Below, one piece after another: positions 43,214 through 51,080 of a DNA stretch of 64,000 nt. How positions within the stretch are numbered: position 1 is the first letter of the stretch; the number at the start of each line of letters is the position of its first letter. The notes under the pieces are model-generated. The model saw only the letters and a list, made by a program, of their open reading frames with translations. It made no database searches and was not told where the DNA came from. A program made the position numbers and the translations under genes. This DNA is from JANMES01 sp038229715 (GTDB lineage Bacteria > Planctomycetota > Phycisphaerae > Tepidisphaerales > Tepidisphaeraceae), in the NCBI GenBank assembly GCA_038229715.1, contig JBBROD010000007.1, positions 1 through 64,000 on the forward strand, in the 5' to 3' direction.

Positions 43214-43564
43214 ATGGTTGCAGTCCTCAAAATGCCGAATCCGTTCAAGCAGGCCGATGGCGCCGAACGCCGAGTGTTTCCCCGCAAGGAAATCCACGCC
43301 CGCGTGGAGAGCAAGCGGGTTGATCACTCGATCGAAGCCCGCCAGCATCCGCACCTGAGCCTCGCGCTGCGCGATCTCTCGCTCGGCGGTTTGAGCGCGA
43401 TCAGCGACATCGCCATCAAGGCCGGCGAGCGCCTGAGCGTGTTCTTCCCGCCGCAAGGTGGAAACCGCGGCTGGGACGCTTTCGGCCGAGTCATCCGCTG
43501 CGACCCGAGCGGCATGGGCTACCGTCTTGCGGTGGAATTCGACCCGCTGCCGATGGCGGCGTGA
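43214..43564 (+). CDS. PilZ domain protein, cyclic-di-GMP receptor
   Basis: A 116-residue single PilZ domain: RRVFPRKEIHARV gives the RxxxR motif and RDLSLGGLSAIS the D/NxSxxG motif, both needed to bind cyclic-di-GMP. The ATG at 43214 has a GGAGTG ribosome-binding site 7 nt upstream; upstream in-frame residues look non-coding. It may transmit signals from the GGDEF and HD-GYP proteins in this window. Confidence 0.88.
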   Translation: MVAVLKMPNPFKQADGAERRVFPRKEIHARVESKRVDHSIEARQHPHLSLALRDLSLGGLSAISDIAIKAGERLSVFFPPQGGNRGWDAFGRVIRCDPSGMGYRLAVEFDPLPMAA

Positions 43565-43594
43565 ATCAAACCCGAAATCCAAGAGAATCAAAAG

Positions 43595-43637
43595 CCTGAA
43601 TGACGAAGGACGCTGTCCTTCGTCATTCAGGTTTTTT
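43595..43637. terminator. Bidirectional terminator built from a GAATGACGAA palindrome
   Basis: A 17-bp perfect stem CCTGAATGACGAAGGAC / GTCCTTCGTCATTCAGG with loop GCT is followed by TTTTTT. It sits between the converging PilZ and lipase genes. The stem words are those of the larger arrays at 8313 and 38563. Confidence 0.88.
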
Positions 43638-44395
43638 CATTCGGATTTTTCCATCCACTTTTCCAGGACTTCCACATACCGAGGCGACACGTCTTCCGAC
43701 GGATGCCGGATCGCGAACTTGCGGTTGATCGCCTGCCAGTGATCCACCGGCCAAGTGCCCAGGTGCTCGCCCCAGACGCCGCTCTTGAGTGATACCAGTC
43801 CGTCGTTGTCGCCGTCGATGGCGCTGATGACCGAGTGAGAGTGCAGTGCAAAGGCCGGCATCTGATGGCAGGGGCGGGCGCAGGTGATTGAGGCGTAGCG
43901 CACGTCGGGATGGTCGGGCACTTCGTCGTTGAATCGGGCGCAGGCGTCGGTGGTCAGATCAATACCTGCCGAGATGTCCCAACCTAGTTTGCGTACGATC
44001 GGGAGCAGGCCGATTCGCTGACCGAGGTTGCGCTCGATCCAGTCCGCGTACGGCGAGCCGCGGTGGGGCGCGGTAATCGTCAGTATCGCCGCCACATGGC
44101 GGGCCATGCCCAGTTTGCTCACGATGTACCGCGCATCGAGCCCGCCCATGGAGTGGGCGATCAGCAGCACCTTCGCCCGCGGTTGCCCGGCTGATTCGAG
44201 GCGATCCAGAATCTGCTGCTTCAATTCTCTCGACCGCCGCTCGACCGACGCGGTGGGGTGGACGCGCGTCTGGATCACCAGATGCCCGCGATCGGCGATC
44301 GCGCGGTCGATCTTACTAAAATACGACAGCCGCAACGGCCCCAGGCGGATCGCGTCGCGCCCGAACAGGCCGTGATGGAGAACGACGGGAATCAC
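43637..44395 (-). CDS. Alpha/beta hydrolase, triacylglycerol-lipase-like
   Basis: A 252-residue esterase/lipase-type hydrolase. VVLHHGLFG forms the oxyanion region, LIAHSMGGLDARYIVSKLG the nucleophile elbow (AHSMGG), DGDNDGLVSLKS the Asp region and PVDHWQAINR the catalytic His. It is close to Burkholderia/Pseudomonas lipase-fold proteins but lacks a visible signal peptide, so it may act in the cytoplasm. The substrate is unknown. Confidence 0.88.
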   Translation of the reverse strand: MIPVVLHHGLFGRDAIRLGPLRLSYFSKIDRAIADRGHLVIQTRVHPTASVERRSRELKQQILDRLESAGQPRAKVLLIAHSMGGLDARYIVSKLGMARHVAAILTITAPHRGSPYADWIERNLGQRIGLLPIVRKLGWDISAGIDLTTDACARFNDEVPDHPDVRYASITCARPCHQMPAFALHSHSVISAIDGDNDGLVSLKSGVWGEHLGTWPVDHWQAINRKFAIRHPSEDVSPRYVEVLEKWMEKSE

Positions 44396-44418
44396 TGTTT
44401 GATTGTGAAGGGCGGAGG

Positions 44419-44481
44419 GTGGATTGTCGATAGGGCACTGCTATTTACGGGTCCATCTGCGGCCCGCAATCGACAATCCAC
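44419..44481. repeat. 63-bp inverted repeat upstream of carB
   Basis: GTGGATTGTCGAT pairs perfectly with ATCGACAATCCAC around a 37-bp loop. It is 48 bp before the carB start, in the divergent region between lipase and carB, so it could affect the carB leader RNA. Confidence 0.88.
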
Positions 44482-44529
44482 AATCAATCCGTAAACTACC
44501 GCGAATTTCCCTTTTGGAAGAAACGAAAA

Positions 44530-47500
44530 ATGCCACGACGCACCGACATCCACACGATCCTCATCATCGGCTCCGGGCCGATCGTCATCGGCCAGGGCTG
44601 CGAGTTTGATTACTCGGGCGTTCAGGCCTGCCGGGCGCTGAAGGAAGAGGGCTACCGCATCGTCCTGATCAACAGCAACCCCGCCACGATCATGACCGAT
44701 CCGGAGTTCGCTGACGCGACGTATATCGAGCCGATTTCACCGGAAGCCGTCGAAAAGATCATCATCCGCGAGAAAGAGCAGGGCTTCCCGATCGACGCCG
44801 TCCTGCCCACGCTCGGCGGGCAGACGGGGTTGAACACGGCCATGTCCTGCTACGACAAGGGCATCTTCCAAAAGTACGGCGTGGAAATGATCGGCGCAAA
44901 CCGCGACGCCATCCACCGCGGCGAAGACCGACAGGTGTTCAAAGACCTGATGCTCAAGATCGGCCTGAATGTGCCGCGCAGCGGCGTCGTTCACAACATG
45001 GACGACGCCCGCAAGGTGCTGAAAGACATCGGCCTGCCGCTGATCATCCGCCCGGCGTTCACGCTCGGCGGCACGGGCGGGGGGATCGCCTACAACATCG
45101 AGGAATTTGAAGACATCGTGATGCGCGGCATTGATGCTTCGCCGGTGAATGAGATTTTGATTGAAGAAAGCGTGATCGGCTGGAAGGAGTACGAGATGGA
45201 AGTCGTCCGCGATCGCGCCGACAACGCTATCATCATCTGCTCGATCGAGAACATCGACGCGATGGGCGTGCATACGGGAGACAGTATCACCGTCGCGCCG
45301 ATCCAGACGCTGACCGACAAGGAATACCAGAAGATGCGCGACGCGAGCATCGCCGTCATCCGGGCGGTGGGCGTCGAGACCGGCGGCTCGAACATCCAGT
45401 TCGGCATCAACCCGGAAAACGGCGATATGGTCGTCATCGAGATGAACCCGCGCGTGTCGCGGTCGTCGGCGCTGGCGAGCAAAGCGACCGGCTATCCGAT
45501 CGCGAAGATCGCCGCGAAATTAGCGGTAGGCTATACGCTGGATGAGCTTCCCAACCCGATCACCACTCGCAAGTCGAGCGGTACACGGGCTGGCCACTTA
45601 AGTGGCAAGCCCAGTGACGCCCCAAAGAAGCAAGACTACGAGCTCTACACCAGCGCCTGCTTCGAGCCGACGATCGACTACGTGGTGATCAAGATCCCGC
45701 GTTGGACGTTCGAGAAATTCCCCGACGCCGACGAAACGCTGACGACGCAGATGAAAAGCGTCGGAGAAGCCATGGCGATCGGCCGGACGTTTAAGGAGGC
45801 GCTGCAGAAGGGCATTCGCAGCATGGAAGTGAAGCGGTTCGGCTTCGGGCTGGATAAATACGACAAGTGGCTGAACGCTTCACGTCGCACAGGCAACCAG
45901 CCGGTGCCCAGCGCCGCCGCACCTCAGCATGGGCTGGTAGCCCATGCGACACGAGACGATTCCGACAAAACCACGCAAGGCGAGTCCCTCGACGGCGAAT
46001 GGCCGATCCCGACGGATAAGCTCCGCCGCAAGCTGGCTGTACCGTCGCAGGGGCGGCTGTATTACCTGCGGTATGCGCTCAAGATGGGGTGGACGCTCGA
46101 TCAGATTTACGAGCTGACGAAGATAGACAAGTGGTTTTTGGCGCAGATGAAGGAGTTGGTGGATTTCGAGGACGAACTGGCCGAGATACAGGAGACCTCC
46201 CCTCGCTTCATGGACCATCCCAAGACTGAAGAGCGACGCAAGCAGTTTCATTCGCTCATTCGTCGGGCGAAGCAACTTGGTTATTCTGACGTGCAGTTGA
46301 ATTCCATCTGGGGCGGTGACCAGGCTCTGATGCGACACGTCCGTGATGGCGCAGGCGTTAAACCGACCTACAAGTTGGTTGATACCTGTGCCGCCGAGTT
46401 CGAAGCATCGACGCCCTATTACTACAGCACGTACGAAACGCCGTACACAAGTGTAGGGTCCGCCTTGGCGGACCAGTCTGCGTCGCGGTCCGCCAAGGCG
46501 GACCCTACCGCTAAAACGCAAACCGAAGATGAAATCCGCCTCACCGACCGCGAAAAAATCATCATCATCGGCGGCGGCCCGAATCGCATCGGCCAGGGGA
46601 TCGAGTTCGACTACTGCTGCGTGCAGGCGGCGTTTGCGATGCGGGAACTCGGCATTGAGTCGGTGATGATCAACTCGAACCCGGAAACCGTCAGCACCGA
46701 TTACGACACTTCCGATCTGCTGTTTTTCGAGCCGCTGACGCACGAGGACATCCTCAACATCTGCGAGCGGCTCAACGGCAGGCCGTTCGGCGAGAAGGGC
46801 GGACTCGTCAAAGGCGTGATCGTGCAGTTCGGCGGGCAGACGCCGCTGAACCTCGCCAAGGGTTTGCAGGACGCCGGCGTGCCGATCATCGGCACGGAGG
46901 TGAAAAACATCGAGGCGGCCGGCGATCGAGAGCAGTTCCGCGATCTGTTGAAGAAGCTCAACCTCCGCCAACCCGACAACGGCATCGCCCGCAACGTGGC
47001 CGATGCCCGGCGGATCGCCAAGGAAGTCGGCTACCCCGTTCTCGTCCGTCCCAGCTTCGTGCTCGGCGGGCGGGCGATGGAGATCGTCTCCGACGAAGAG
47101 CAACTCAACTACTACATGGCCCACGCGGTGGAAGCGTCGACCATCGTCGATGCCCCGATCCTCGTCGATAAATTCCTGGATAACGCGACGGAAGTGGATG
47201 TCGACTGCCTGGCCGACTTTACTCCCTCTCCCCGGAGGGGTGAGGGGGGAAACTCTCGAACTTCTGATCCCGGTCAGCAGGCGAACGTCTCGCCCCTCAC
47301 CCCAGCCCTCTCCCCTCACGGGGAGAGGGAGCCAGACGGCCAAGCCATCATCATCGGCGTGATGGAGCACATCGAAGAGGCCGGCATTCACTCCGGCGAT
47401 TCCGCCTGTGCGCTGCCTCCGTACTCGCTGTCGAAGGAAATCGTGGTTCGTCTGAAAGAGCAATCGAAGGCGCTGGCCAAGGCGCTGGCGGTTTGCGGGC

Positions 47501-48252
47501 TGATGAACGTGCAGTACGCGATCAAGGACAACGAGATTTACGTGATCGAAGTGAATCCCCGCGCCAGCCGAACCGTGCCGTTCGTCAGCAAAGCCACCGG
47601 CGTGCCGTGGGCGAAGATCGCCGCGAAGGTGATGGCGGGCAAGACGCTCAAGGAACTCGGCGTGACCGAGCAGCCCGATCCCAAGCACGTCAGCGTGAAG
47701 GAAGTGGTTTTTCCATTCACCAAGTTCCCGGGTGTCGACATCATCCTCGGGCCGGAGATGCGCAGCACTGGCGAGGTGATGGGGATCGACGAAACGTTCG
47801 AGCTGGCGTTCGCAAAATCGCAAATCGCCGCGGGTACGGTGCTGCCGACCAAGGGCACGGTCTTCATCAGCGTGCGCGACGCGGACAAGTCGGCGATCAT
47901 CCCGATCGCCAAGGCCTTCGCGGCCAGCGGGTTTGAAATCATGTCGTCCTCGGGGACTTACGAGGCGTTGAAAGCGGCTGGAGTCACCGCCAAGCGGGTG
48001 CAGAAGCTTTCGGAAGGTCGGCCGAACATTCAGGACTACATCAAGAATCGCCAAGTGCATCTGATCATCAACACGCCGACGAAGAAGGGCCCCGCGACCG
48101 ACGAGGGGAAGATCCGCTCGATGGCGGTGCTGAACAAGGTTCCGATCGTGACGACGATCACCGCAGCCAGCGCGGTTTCGCGGGCGATCAAGGCCCTGCA
48201 AACCTCCGGCTGGGGCGTGAAACCGCTCCAGGCGTATGTGGGGAAGCGATAG
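44530..48252 (+). CDS. carB: Carbamoyl-phosphate synthase large subunit with four palindromic inserts
   Basis: A 1240-residue CarB that makes carbamoyl phosphate for pyrimidines and arginine. Both ATP-grasp halves are complete: IIGSGPIVIGQGCEFDYSG and EMNPRVSRSSALASKATG in the first, IIGGGPNRIGQGIEFDYCC and EVNPRASRTVPFVSKATG in the second. The C-terminal MGS-like regulatory domain (RPNIQDYIKN) is present. E. coli CarB is about 1073 residues. The excess comes largely from segments at residues about 347-372, 452-475, 642-660 and 898-935, each encoded by a palindromic element. The small subunit gene is not adjacent. Confidence 0.97.
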   Translation: MPRRTDIHTILIIGSGPIVIGQGCEFDYSGVQACRALKEEGYRIVLINSNPATIMTDPEFADATYIEPISPEAVEKIIIREKEQGFPIDAVLPTLGGQTGLNTAMSCYDKGIFQKYGVEMIGANRDAIHRGEDRQVFKDLMLKIGLNVPRSGVVHNMDDARKVLKDIGLPLIIRPAFTLGGTGGGIAYNIEEFEDIVMRGIDASPVNEILIEESVIGWKEYEMEVVRDRADNAIIICSIENIDAMGVHTGDSITVAPIQTLTDKEYQKMRDASIAVIRAVGVETGGSNIQFGINPENGDMVVIEMNPRVSRSSALASKATGYPIAKIAAKLAVGYTLDELPNPITTRKSSGTRAGHLSGKPSDAPKKQDYELYTSACFEPTIDYVVIKIPRWTFEKFPDADETLTTQMKSVGEAMAIGRTFKEALQKGIRSMEVKRFGFGLDKYDKWLNASRRTGNQPVPSAAAPQHGLVAHATRDDSDKTTQGESLDGEWPIPTDKLRRKLAVPSQGRLYYLRYALKMGWTLDQIYELTKIDKWFLAQMKELVDFEDELAEIQETSPRFMDHPKTEERRKQFHSLIRRAKQLGYSDVQLNSIWGGDQALMRHVRDGAGVKPTYKLVDTCAAEFEASTPYYYSTYETPYTSVGSALADQSASRSAKADPTAKTQTEDEIRLTDREKIIIIGGGPNRIGQGIEFDYCCVQAAFAMRELGIESVMINSNPETVSTDYDTSDLLFFEPLTHEDILNICERLNGRPFGEKGGLVKGVIVQFGGQTPLNLAKGLQDAGVPIIGTEVKNIEAAGDREQFRDLLKKLNLRQPDNGIARNVADARRIAKEVGYPVLVRPSFVLGGRAMEIVSDEEQLNYYMAHAVEASTIVDAPILVDKFLDNATEVDVDCLADFTPSPRRGEGGNSRTSDPGQQANVSPLTPALSPHGEREPDGQAIIIGVMEHIEEAGIHSGDSACALPPYSLSKEIVVRLKEQSKALAKALAVCGLMNVQYAIKDNEIYVIEVNPRASRTVPFVSKATGVPWAKIAAKVMAGKTLKELGVTEQPDPKHVSVKEVVFPFTKFPGVDIILGPEMRSTGEVMGIDETFELAFAKSQIAAGTVLPTKGTVFISVRDADKSAIIPIAKAFAASGFEIMSSSGTYEALKAAGVTAKRVQKLSEGRPNIQDYIKNRQVHLIINTPTKKGPATDEGKIRSMAVLNKVPIVTTITAASAVSRAIKALQTSGWGVKPLQAYVGKR
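45587..45612 (+). repeat. Palindrome in carB, CCACTTAAGTGG type
   Basis: GGGCTGGCCACTT / AAGTGGCAAGCCC pairs 12 of 13 bases with no loop and encodes about residues 353-361 (RAGHLSGKP). It is in the loop between DELPNPIT and the FEPTIDYVV strand, where E. coli CarB has only about seven residues. Confidence 0.9.
45884..45950 (+). repeat. Double-hairpin element in carB, GTCGCATGGGC superfamily
   Basis: The left arm 45884-45907 is decayed. The right arm 45927-45950 (GCATGGGCTGGTAGCCCATG-CGAC) is identical to the reverse complement of the left arm of the intergenic element at 58358-58381. It encodes residues 452-475, in the linker before the oligomerisation region. Confidence 0.93.
46453..46508 (+). 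repeat. Double-hairpin element in carB, GTAGGG superfamily
   Basis: The 22-nt arms (GTAGGGTCCGCCTTGGCGGA-CC) are perfect reverse complements around a 12-bp spacer, and each is self-complementary. It encodes residues 642-660 (VGSALADQSASRSAKADPT), in the linker between the two synthetase halves. Confidence 0.95.
47223..47330 (+). repeat. CT-rich inverted element in carB
   Basis: The outer arms TCCCTCTCCCC / GGGGAGAGGGA are perfect. Inner words GAGGGGTGAGGGG and CCCCTCACCCC add pairing. It encodes residues 898-935, including SPLTPALSPHGERE, a peptide that reads like a translated intergenic repeat. It splits a beta-hairpin region where E. coli CarB has DGEMVLIGG. Confidence 0.92.
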
Positions 48253-48334
48253 CGTAGCGGGCCCGTTGTGGATAACGCTTCCCGTAACACGCGCCCCCGC
48301 TGCTTTGTCCGATCCCGTCCGCATCGCGAGCATC

Positions 48335-48415
48335 GTCATCCTGAGATACTCCGAAGGATCTCGGATTGCGAGCGGCATTCGGCGTCAGAGATCCTTCGGA
48401 GTACCTCAGGATGAC
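48335..48415. repeat. 81-bp inverted repeat, GTCATCCTGAGG family, copy 3
   Basis: The arms GTCATCCTGAGATACTCCGA... and its inverted partner differ at one base over 28. The size equals copy 1. It follows carB by 82 bp. Confidence 0.95.
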
Positions 48416-48746
48416 GTGGCTTGAAGGATTGGGCCTAAGCCGCTGGCTCGTGTTGCGGGAACCGTTATCGAAAAGCGTTTCCGCCGACCTAAACTCTCTG
48501 TTTATCGGTCCATCCCTGCGATTCTTAGTGCTGAATTCTATCGCTCCACATTAAGTCGATCTCCAACCACGCCGATGGAAGGGAGTGTGGTGATCGCGCG
48601 GTTTGTTCCGCACATATCACACACGATAGGCGGCCGATCGAATGTTGAACACGATCGAACGCCCGGGGGTGATCGAAACATGAAAGTCGGCGGCCCGTGG
48701 GGCTTGCCTTGGTTGAAACTCGTATCGCCTGTTGATGGAGATGCAT
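48416..48746 (+). other. Leader region before the secretion/pilus locus
   Basis: No convincing gene is seen in these 331 bases. The region should hold the promoter for the first pilin gene. I could not identify a reliable -35/-10 or sigma-54 site by eye. Confidence 0.3.
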
Positions 48747-49205
48747 ATGAAATCGATTCGCAAGTCCCCCAAGCGTGGTTTCACGCTGATCGAAATCCTG
48801 ATCGTGGTGATCATTCTCGGCATCCTCGCCGCGATCGTGATTCCACAGTTTACCAACGCCAGCACCGAGGCGCGTCAGAGCAATGTCCGCAGCCAACTGC
48901 AGACACTCCGTGGTCAGATCGAACTCTATAAGCTGCAGCACAAGGACGTGGCACCTGAGCTGGTCACCACCGGCTGGGACGTGTTCACCAAGTACACCGA
49001 TATCGACGGCGGTACCAACGCTACCAAGGACAGCACGCACATTTACGGCCCGTACTACCAGACCGCCCCGACGAATCCGCTGAGTGATTCGTCAAGCTGC
49101 GCCGCGGCGGCCGGCAATAACGTCGGCTGGATTTATAACGAAACCACCGGGGCCGTGCAGGCGATGTCAGGTAAGGCCACTGCGGATGGCGTGTTCGCTG
49201 AATAA
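48747..49205 (+). CDS. GspG-like major pseudopilin (first copy)
   Basis: A 152-residue prepilin: KRGFTLIEILIVVIILGILA has the G|F peptidase site and Glu5, followed by AIVIPQFTNAS, the type II secretion GspG pattern. The C-terminal domain ends in a planctomycete-type GWIYNETTGAV segment. ATG 48747 has GGAG 6 nt upstream. It probably forms the shaft of the pseudopilus. A terminator follows directly, suggesting high independent expression. Confidence 0.88.
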   Translation: MKSIRKSPKRGFTLIEILIVVIILGILAAIVIPQFTNASTEARQSNVRSQLQTLRGQIELYKLQHKDVAPELVTTGWDVFTKYTDIDGGTNATKDSTHIYGPYYQTAPTNPLSDSSSCAAAAGNNVGWIYNETTGAVQAMSGKATADGVFAE

Positions 49206-49221
49206 CAAATTCAACGCAGAC

Positions 49222-49254
49222 CGCCCCGTGCCACAGCACGGGGCGTTTTGCGTT
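49222..49254 (+). terminator. Rho-independent terminator after the first pilin
   Basis: A 10-bp stem CGCCCCGTGC / GCACGGGGCG with loop CACA is followed by TTTTGCGTTT. It lies 16 bp after the stop codon and probably limits read-through into the following minor pilin genes. Confidence 0.85.
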
Positions 49255-49264
49255 TGATCGCATA

Positions 49265-49322
49265 GGCCAACGCGTTTGTCGGATGCTCGCCTCGGCGAAC
49301 GATTCTGACAAACGCGTTGGCC
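49265..49322. repeat. 58-bp inverted repeat between two pilin genes
   Basis: GGCCAACGCGTTTGTC and GACAAACGCGTTGGCC are perfect 16-nt inverted copies around a 26-bp loop. It ends 30 bp before the second pilin gene, so it is part of the leader of the second unit. Confidence 0.93.
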
Positions 49323-49352
49323 GTTTCGAGCCGATGAATCAGAGGTAGTTCA

Positions 49353-49892
49353 ATGCACCTCCGCAAGGCCAAACTTCCGTCCCGAATCCGCGCCGCCGGC
49401 AGCCGGGCGTTTACGCTGATCGAAATCCTGATCGTGGTGATCATTATCGGCATTCTGGCGGCGATCGTCATTCCGCAGTTCACCAACGCCGCTCAAAGCG
49501 CGCGCGAGACGACGCTCAAGGAACTGACGCGCCATATCCGTACTCAGTTGTTGATGTACAAGAATCAGCACCGCGACGTACCGCCCGGCCAGTCGTACAG
49601 TTCCGCCGGCCCGGCCAGTGAAGCCGTCTTTATCGATCAGATGACCCACTACAGCGACGAGGACGGCAACACCGGTTCGACGCAGTCGAGTGCTTATAAG
49701 TTCGGGCCTTACATGGAGAAAGTGCCGGTCAATCCGATGTCGAACCTCTCTACGCTCAAGGTGGTAGCCAATGGAACAGCCCTTCCTGCGGCTGACAACA
49801 CCACGGGATGGATCTACAAGCCGGAAACTTCCGAGTTGATCCCCAACACCACCGGCATGGACGCCACGGGCGTTGCGTTTACCTCGTACTGA
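49353..49892 (+). CDS. GspG-like pseudopilin (second copy)
   Basis: A 179-residue prepilin with RAFTLIEILIVVIIIGILAA, then IVIPQFTNAAQ, nearly the same N-terminal 35 residues as the preceding gene but a diverged body (YMEKVPVNPMSN, GWIYKPETSEL). The GAGGT ribosome-binding site is 8 nt before the ATG. A local duplication with later specialisation is likely. Confidence 0.88.
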   Translation: MHLRKAKLPSRIRAAGSRAFTLIEILIVVIIIGILAAIVIPQFTNAAQSARETTLKELTRHIRTQLLMYKNQHRDVPPGQSYSSAGPASEAVFIDQMTHYSDEDGNTGSTQSSAYKFGPYMEKVPVNPMSNLSTLKVVANGTALPAADNTTGWIYKPETSELIPNTTGMDATGVAFTSY

Positions 49893-49905
49893 GATCATCC
49901 GAGAA

Positions 49906-50430
49906 ATGAAATCCTCTCGATCCTACAGCCCCGGCAGAAACGGCTTTACGCTCGTGGAAGCGCTGATCGCTTCCGTTGTGCTGGCCGTCGCTACGGTGGC
50001 GATCGCACAGATGCTGGGCACCAGTGCTCAGCAGGCGGCGGTGATGCGACATCAATCGACGTCGCTGGAACTGGCCAGGCAGTTGATGGAGGAGATTTCG
50101 TCCAGGCCGATTGAAGATTCCACAGGCGCGATCACCCTCGGCCGCGAAGCCGGTGAGAATACGCGCAGCCAGTACGATCAGATCGACGACTATACCGGTT
50201 ACAGCGATACCAGCGACGCAGTCACCATGCTCGATGGAACAAGGGTGGATTTTGGCGACGGCGTGCGATATCGCCGCAGTGTGGCGGTGCAATATCGCGC
50301 GACGCCCGCCGGCGCGCCCACCGTTTCGCCTACCGCGCCTTTTTGCGTCGTGACGGTCACCGTCGGCCCGATCGGCGGAGAGACGTATTCGATCACCCGG
50401 GTGTTCGCGAGAACCACCGGAGGCTACTGA
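49906..50430 (+). CDS. Minor pseudopilin, GspI/MshD-like
   Basis: A 174-residue protein with NGFTLVEALIASVVLAVATV, the prepilin signal with Glu5, and ARQLMEEISSRP, a feature of MshD/PilV-type minor pilins. It starts 13 bp after the previous stop and overlaps the next start by one base. Confidence 0.85.
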   Translation: MKSSRSYSPGRNGFTLVEALIASVVLAVATVAIAQMLGTSAQQAAVMRHQSTSLELARQLMEEISSRPIEDSTGAITLGREAGENTRSQYDQIDDYTGYSDTSDAVTMLDGTRVDFGDGVRYRRSVAVQYRATPAGAPTVSPTAPFCVVTVTVGPIGGETYSITRVFARTTGGY

Positions 50431-51077
50431 TGCGCCGAAACGGGTTTACGCTCGTTGAGCTGATTATCGGCATGGTCATCACCGCGATGGTGATGGCGGC
50501 GATGGCGGCGGTGTCGACTGCGGTCTCGAGCGGCTGGCAACAGGCGGACTCGGCCGACACCGCGTTCGTGACTGGGGCGCAAGTCCAAACAAGATTGGCT
50601 GAGTATTTCCGACCGGCGGCGGCGTTCGGGGCGGTTCAGAAGGGAACGCTCGGGTCCAGCGTGAGTCCTGCAACTCTGTTCTTCTGGCGGTCCGACCAGA
50701 CCAGCGGCGCGAGCCCGACCGGCGACGGATTGATTGAGTTCAACGAGATCGGCCTGCTTCGGTACGACCCGACCAGCGAAGAACTCCGCTACTACTACGC
50801 CACCGACTGGAATTCCTGGTCGGCCAGCACCCAAGCCACCGCGAATCTGCTCGCGAATACAGCGTACATCAACAACACCGGCAACGTCGCCAATTTTATG
50901 GCCGCCTGCCCGAACTATCGCGTGCTGATGCGCAACGTAAAGGGGATGCAGATCAACACTGTGACCGACGACAAGCCCCTGTTGGAGTTCGTCATCGATC
51001 TGGAAGACGCCAAAGGCCAATCCAGCGTTCACTACGGAACCGTTACGCTTCGCGCTTCTTCAACAGCAACCAACTAA
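50430..51077 (+). CDS. Minor pseudopilin, GspJ/PilW-like
   Basis: A 215-residue protein starting MRRNGFTLVELIIGMVITAM, with the prepilin cleavage site after the Gly and Glu5. The body resembles GspJ/PilW minor pilins only in size and position. The ATGA-like overlap with the previous gene indicates coupled translation. Confidence 0.83.
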   Translation: MRRNGFTLVELIIGMVITAMVMAAMAAVSTAVSSGWQQADSADTAFVTGAQVQTRLAEYFRPAAAFGAVQKGTLGSSVSPATLFFWRSDQTSGASPTGDGLIEFNEIGLLRYDPTSEELRYYYATDWNSWSASTQATANLLANTAYINNTGNVANFMAACPNYRVLMRNVKGMQINTVTDDKPLLEFVIDLEDAKGQSSVHYGTVTLRASSTATN

Positions 51078-51080
51078 ACT

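Noticed and set aside
45880..48378. 832-codon open frame on the minus strand opposite carB
   Set aside because: It is an antisense frame in GC-rich coding DNA. The plus strand encodes an unmistakable CarB, and the antisense product has no family pattern.
48366..48931. Small plus-strand frames in the leader of the first pilin gene
   Set aside because: They overlap the inverted repeat or the pilin gene in another frame and have no signal, domain or ribosome-binding site support.
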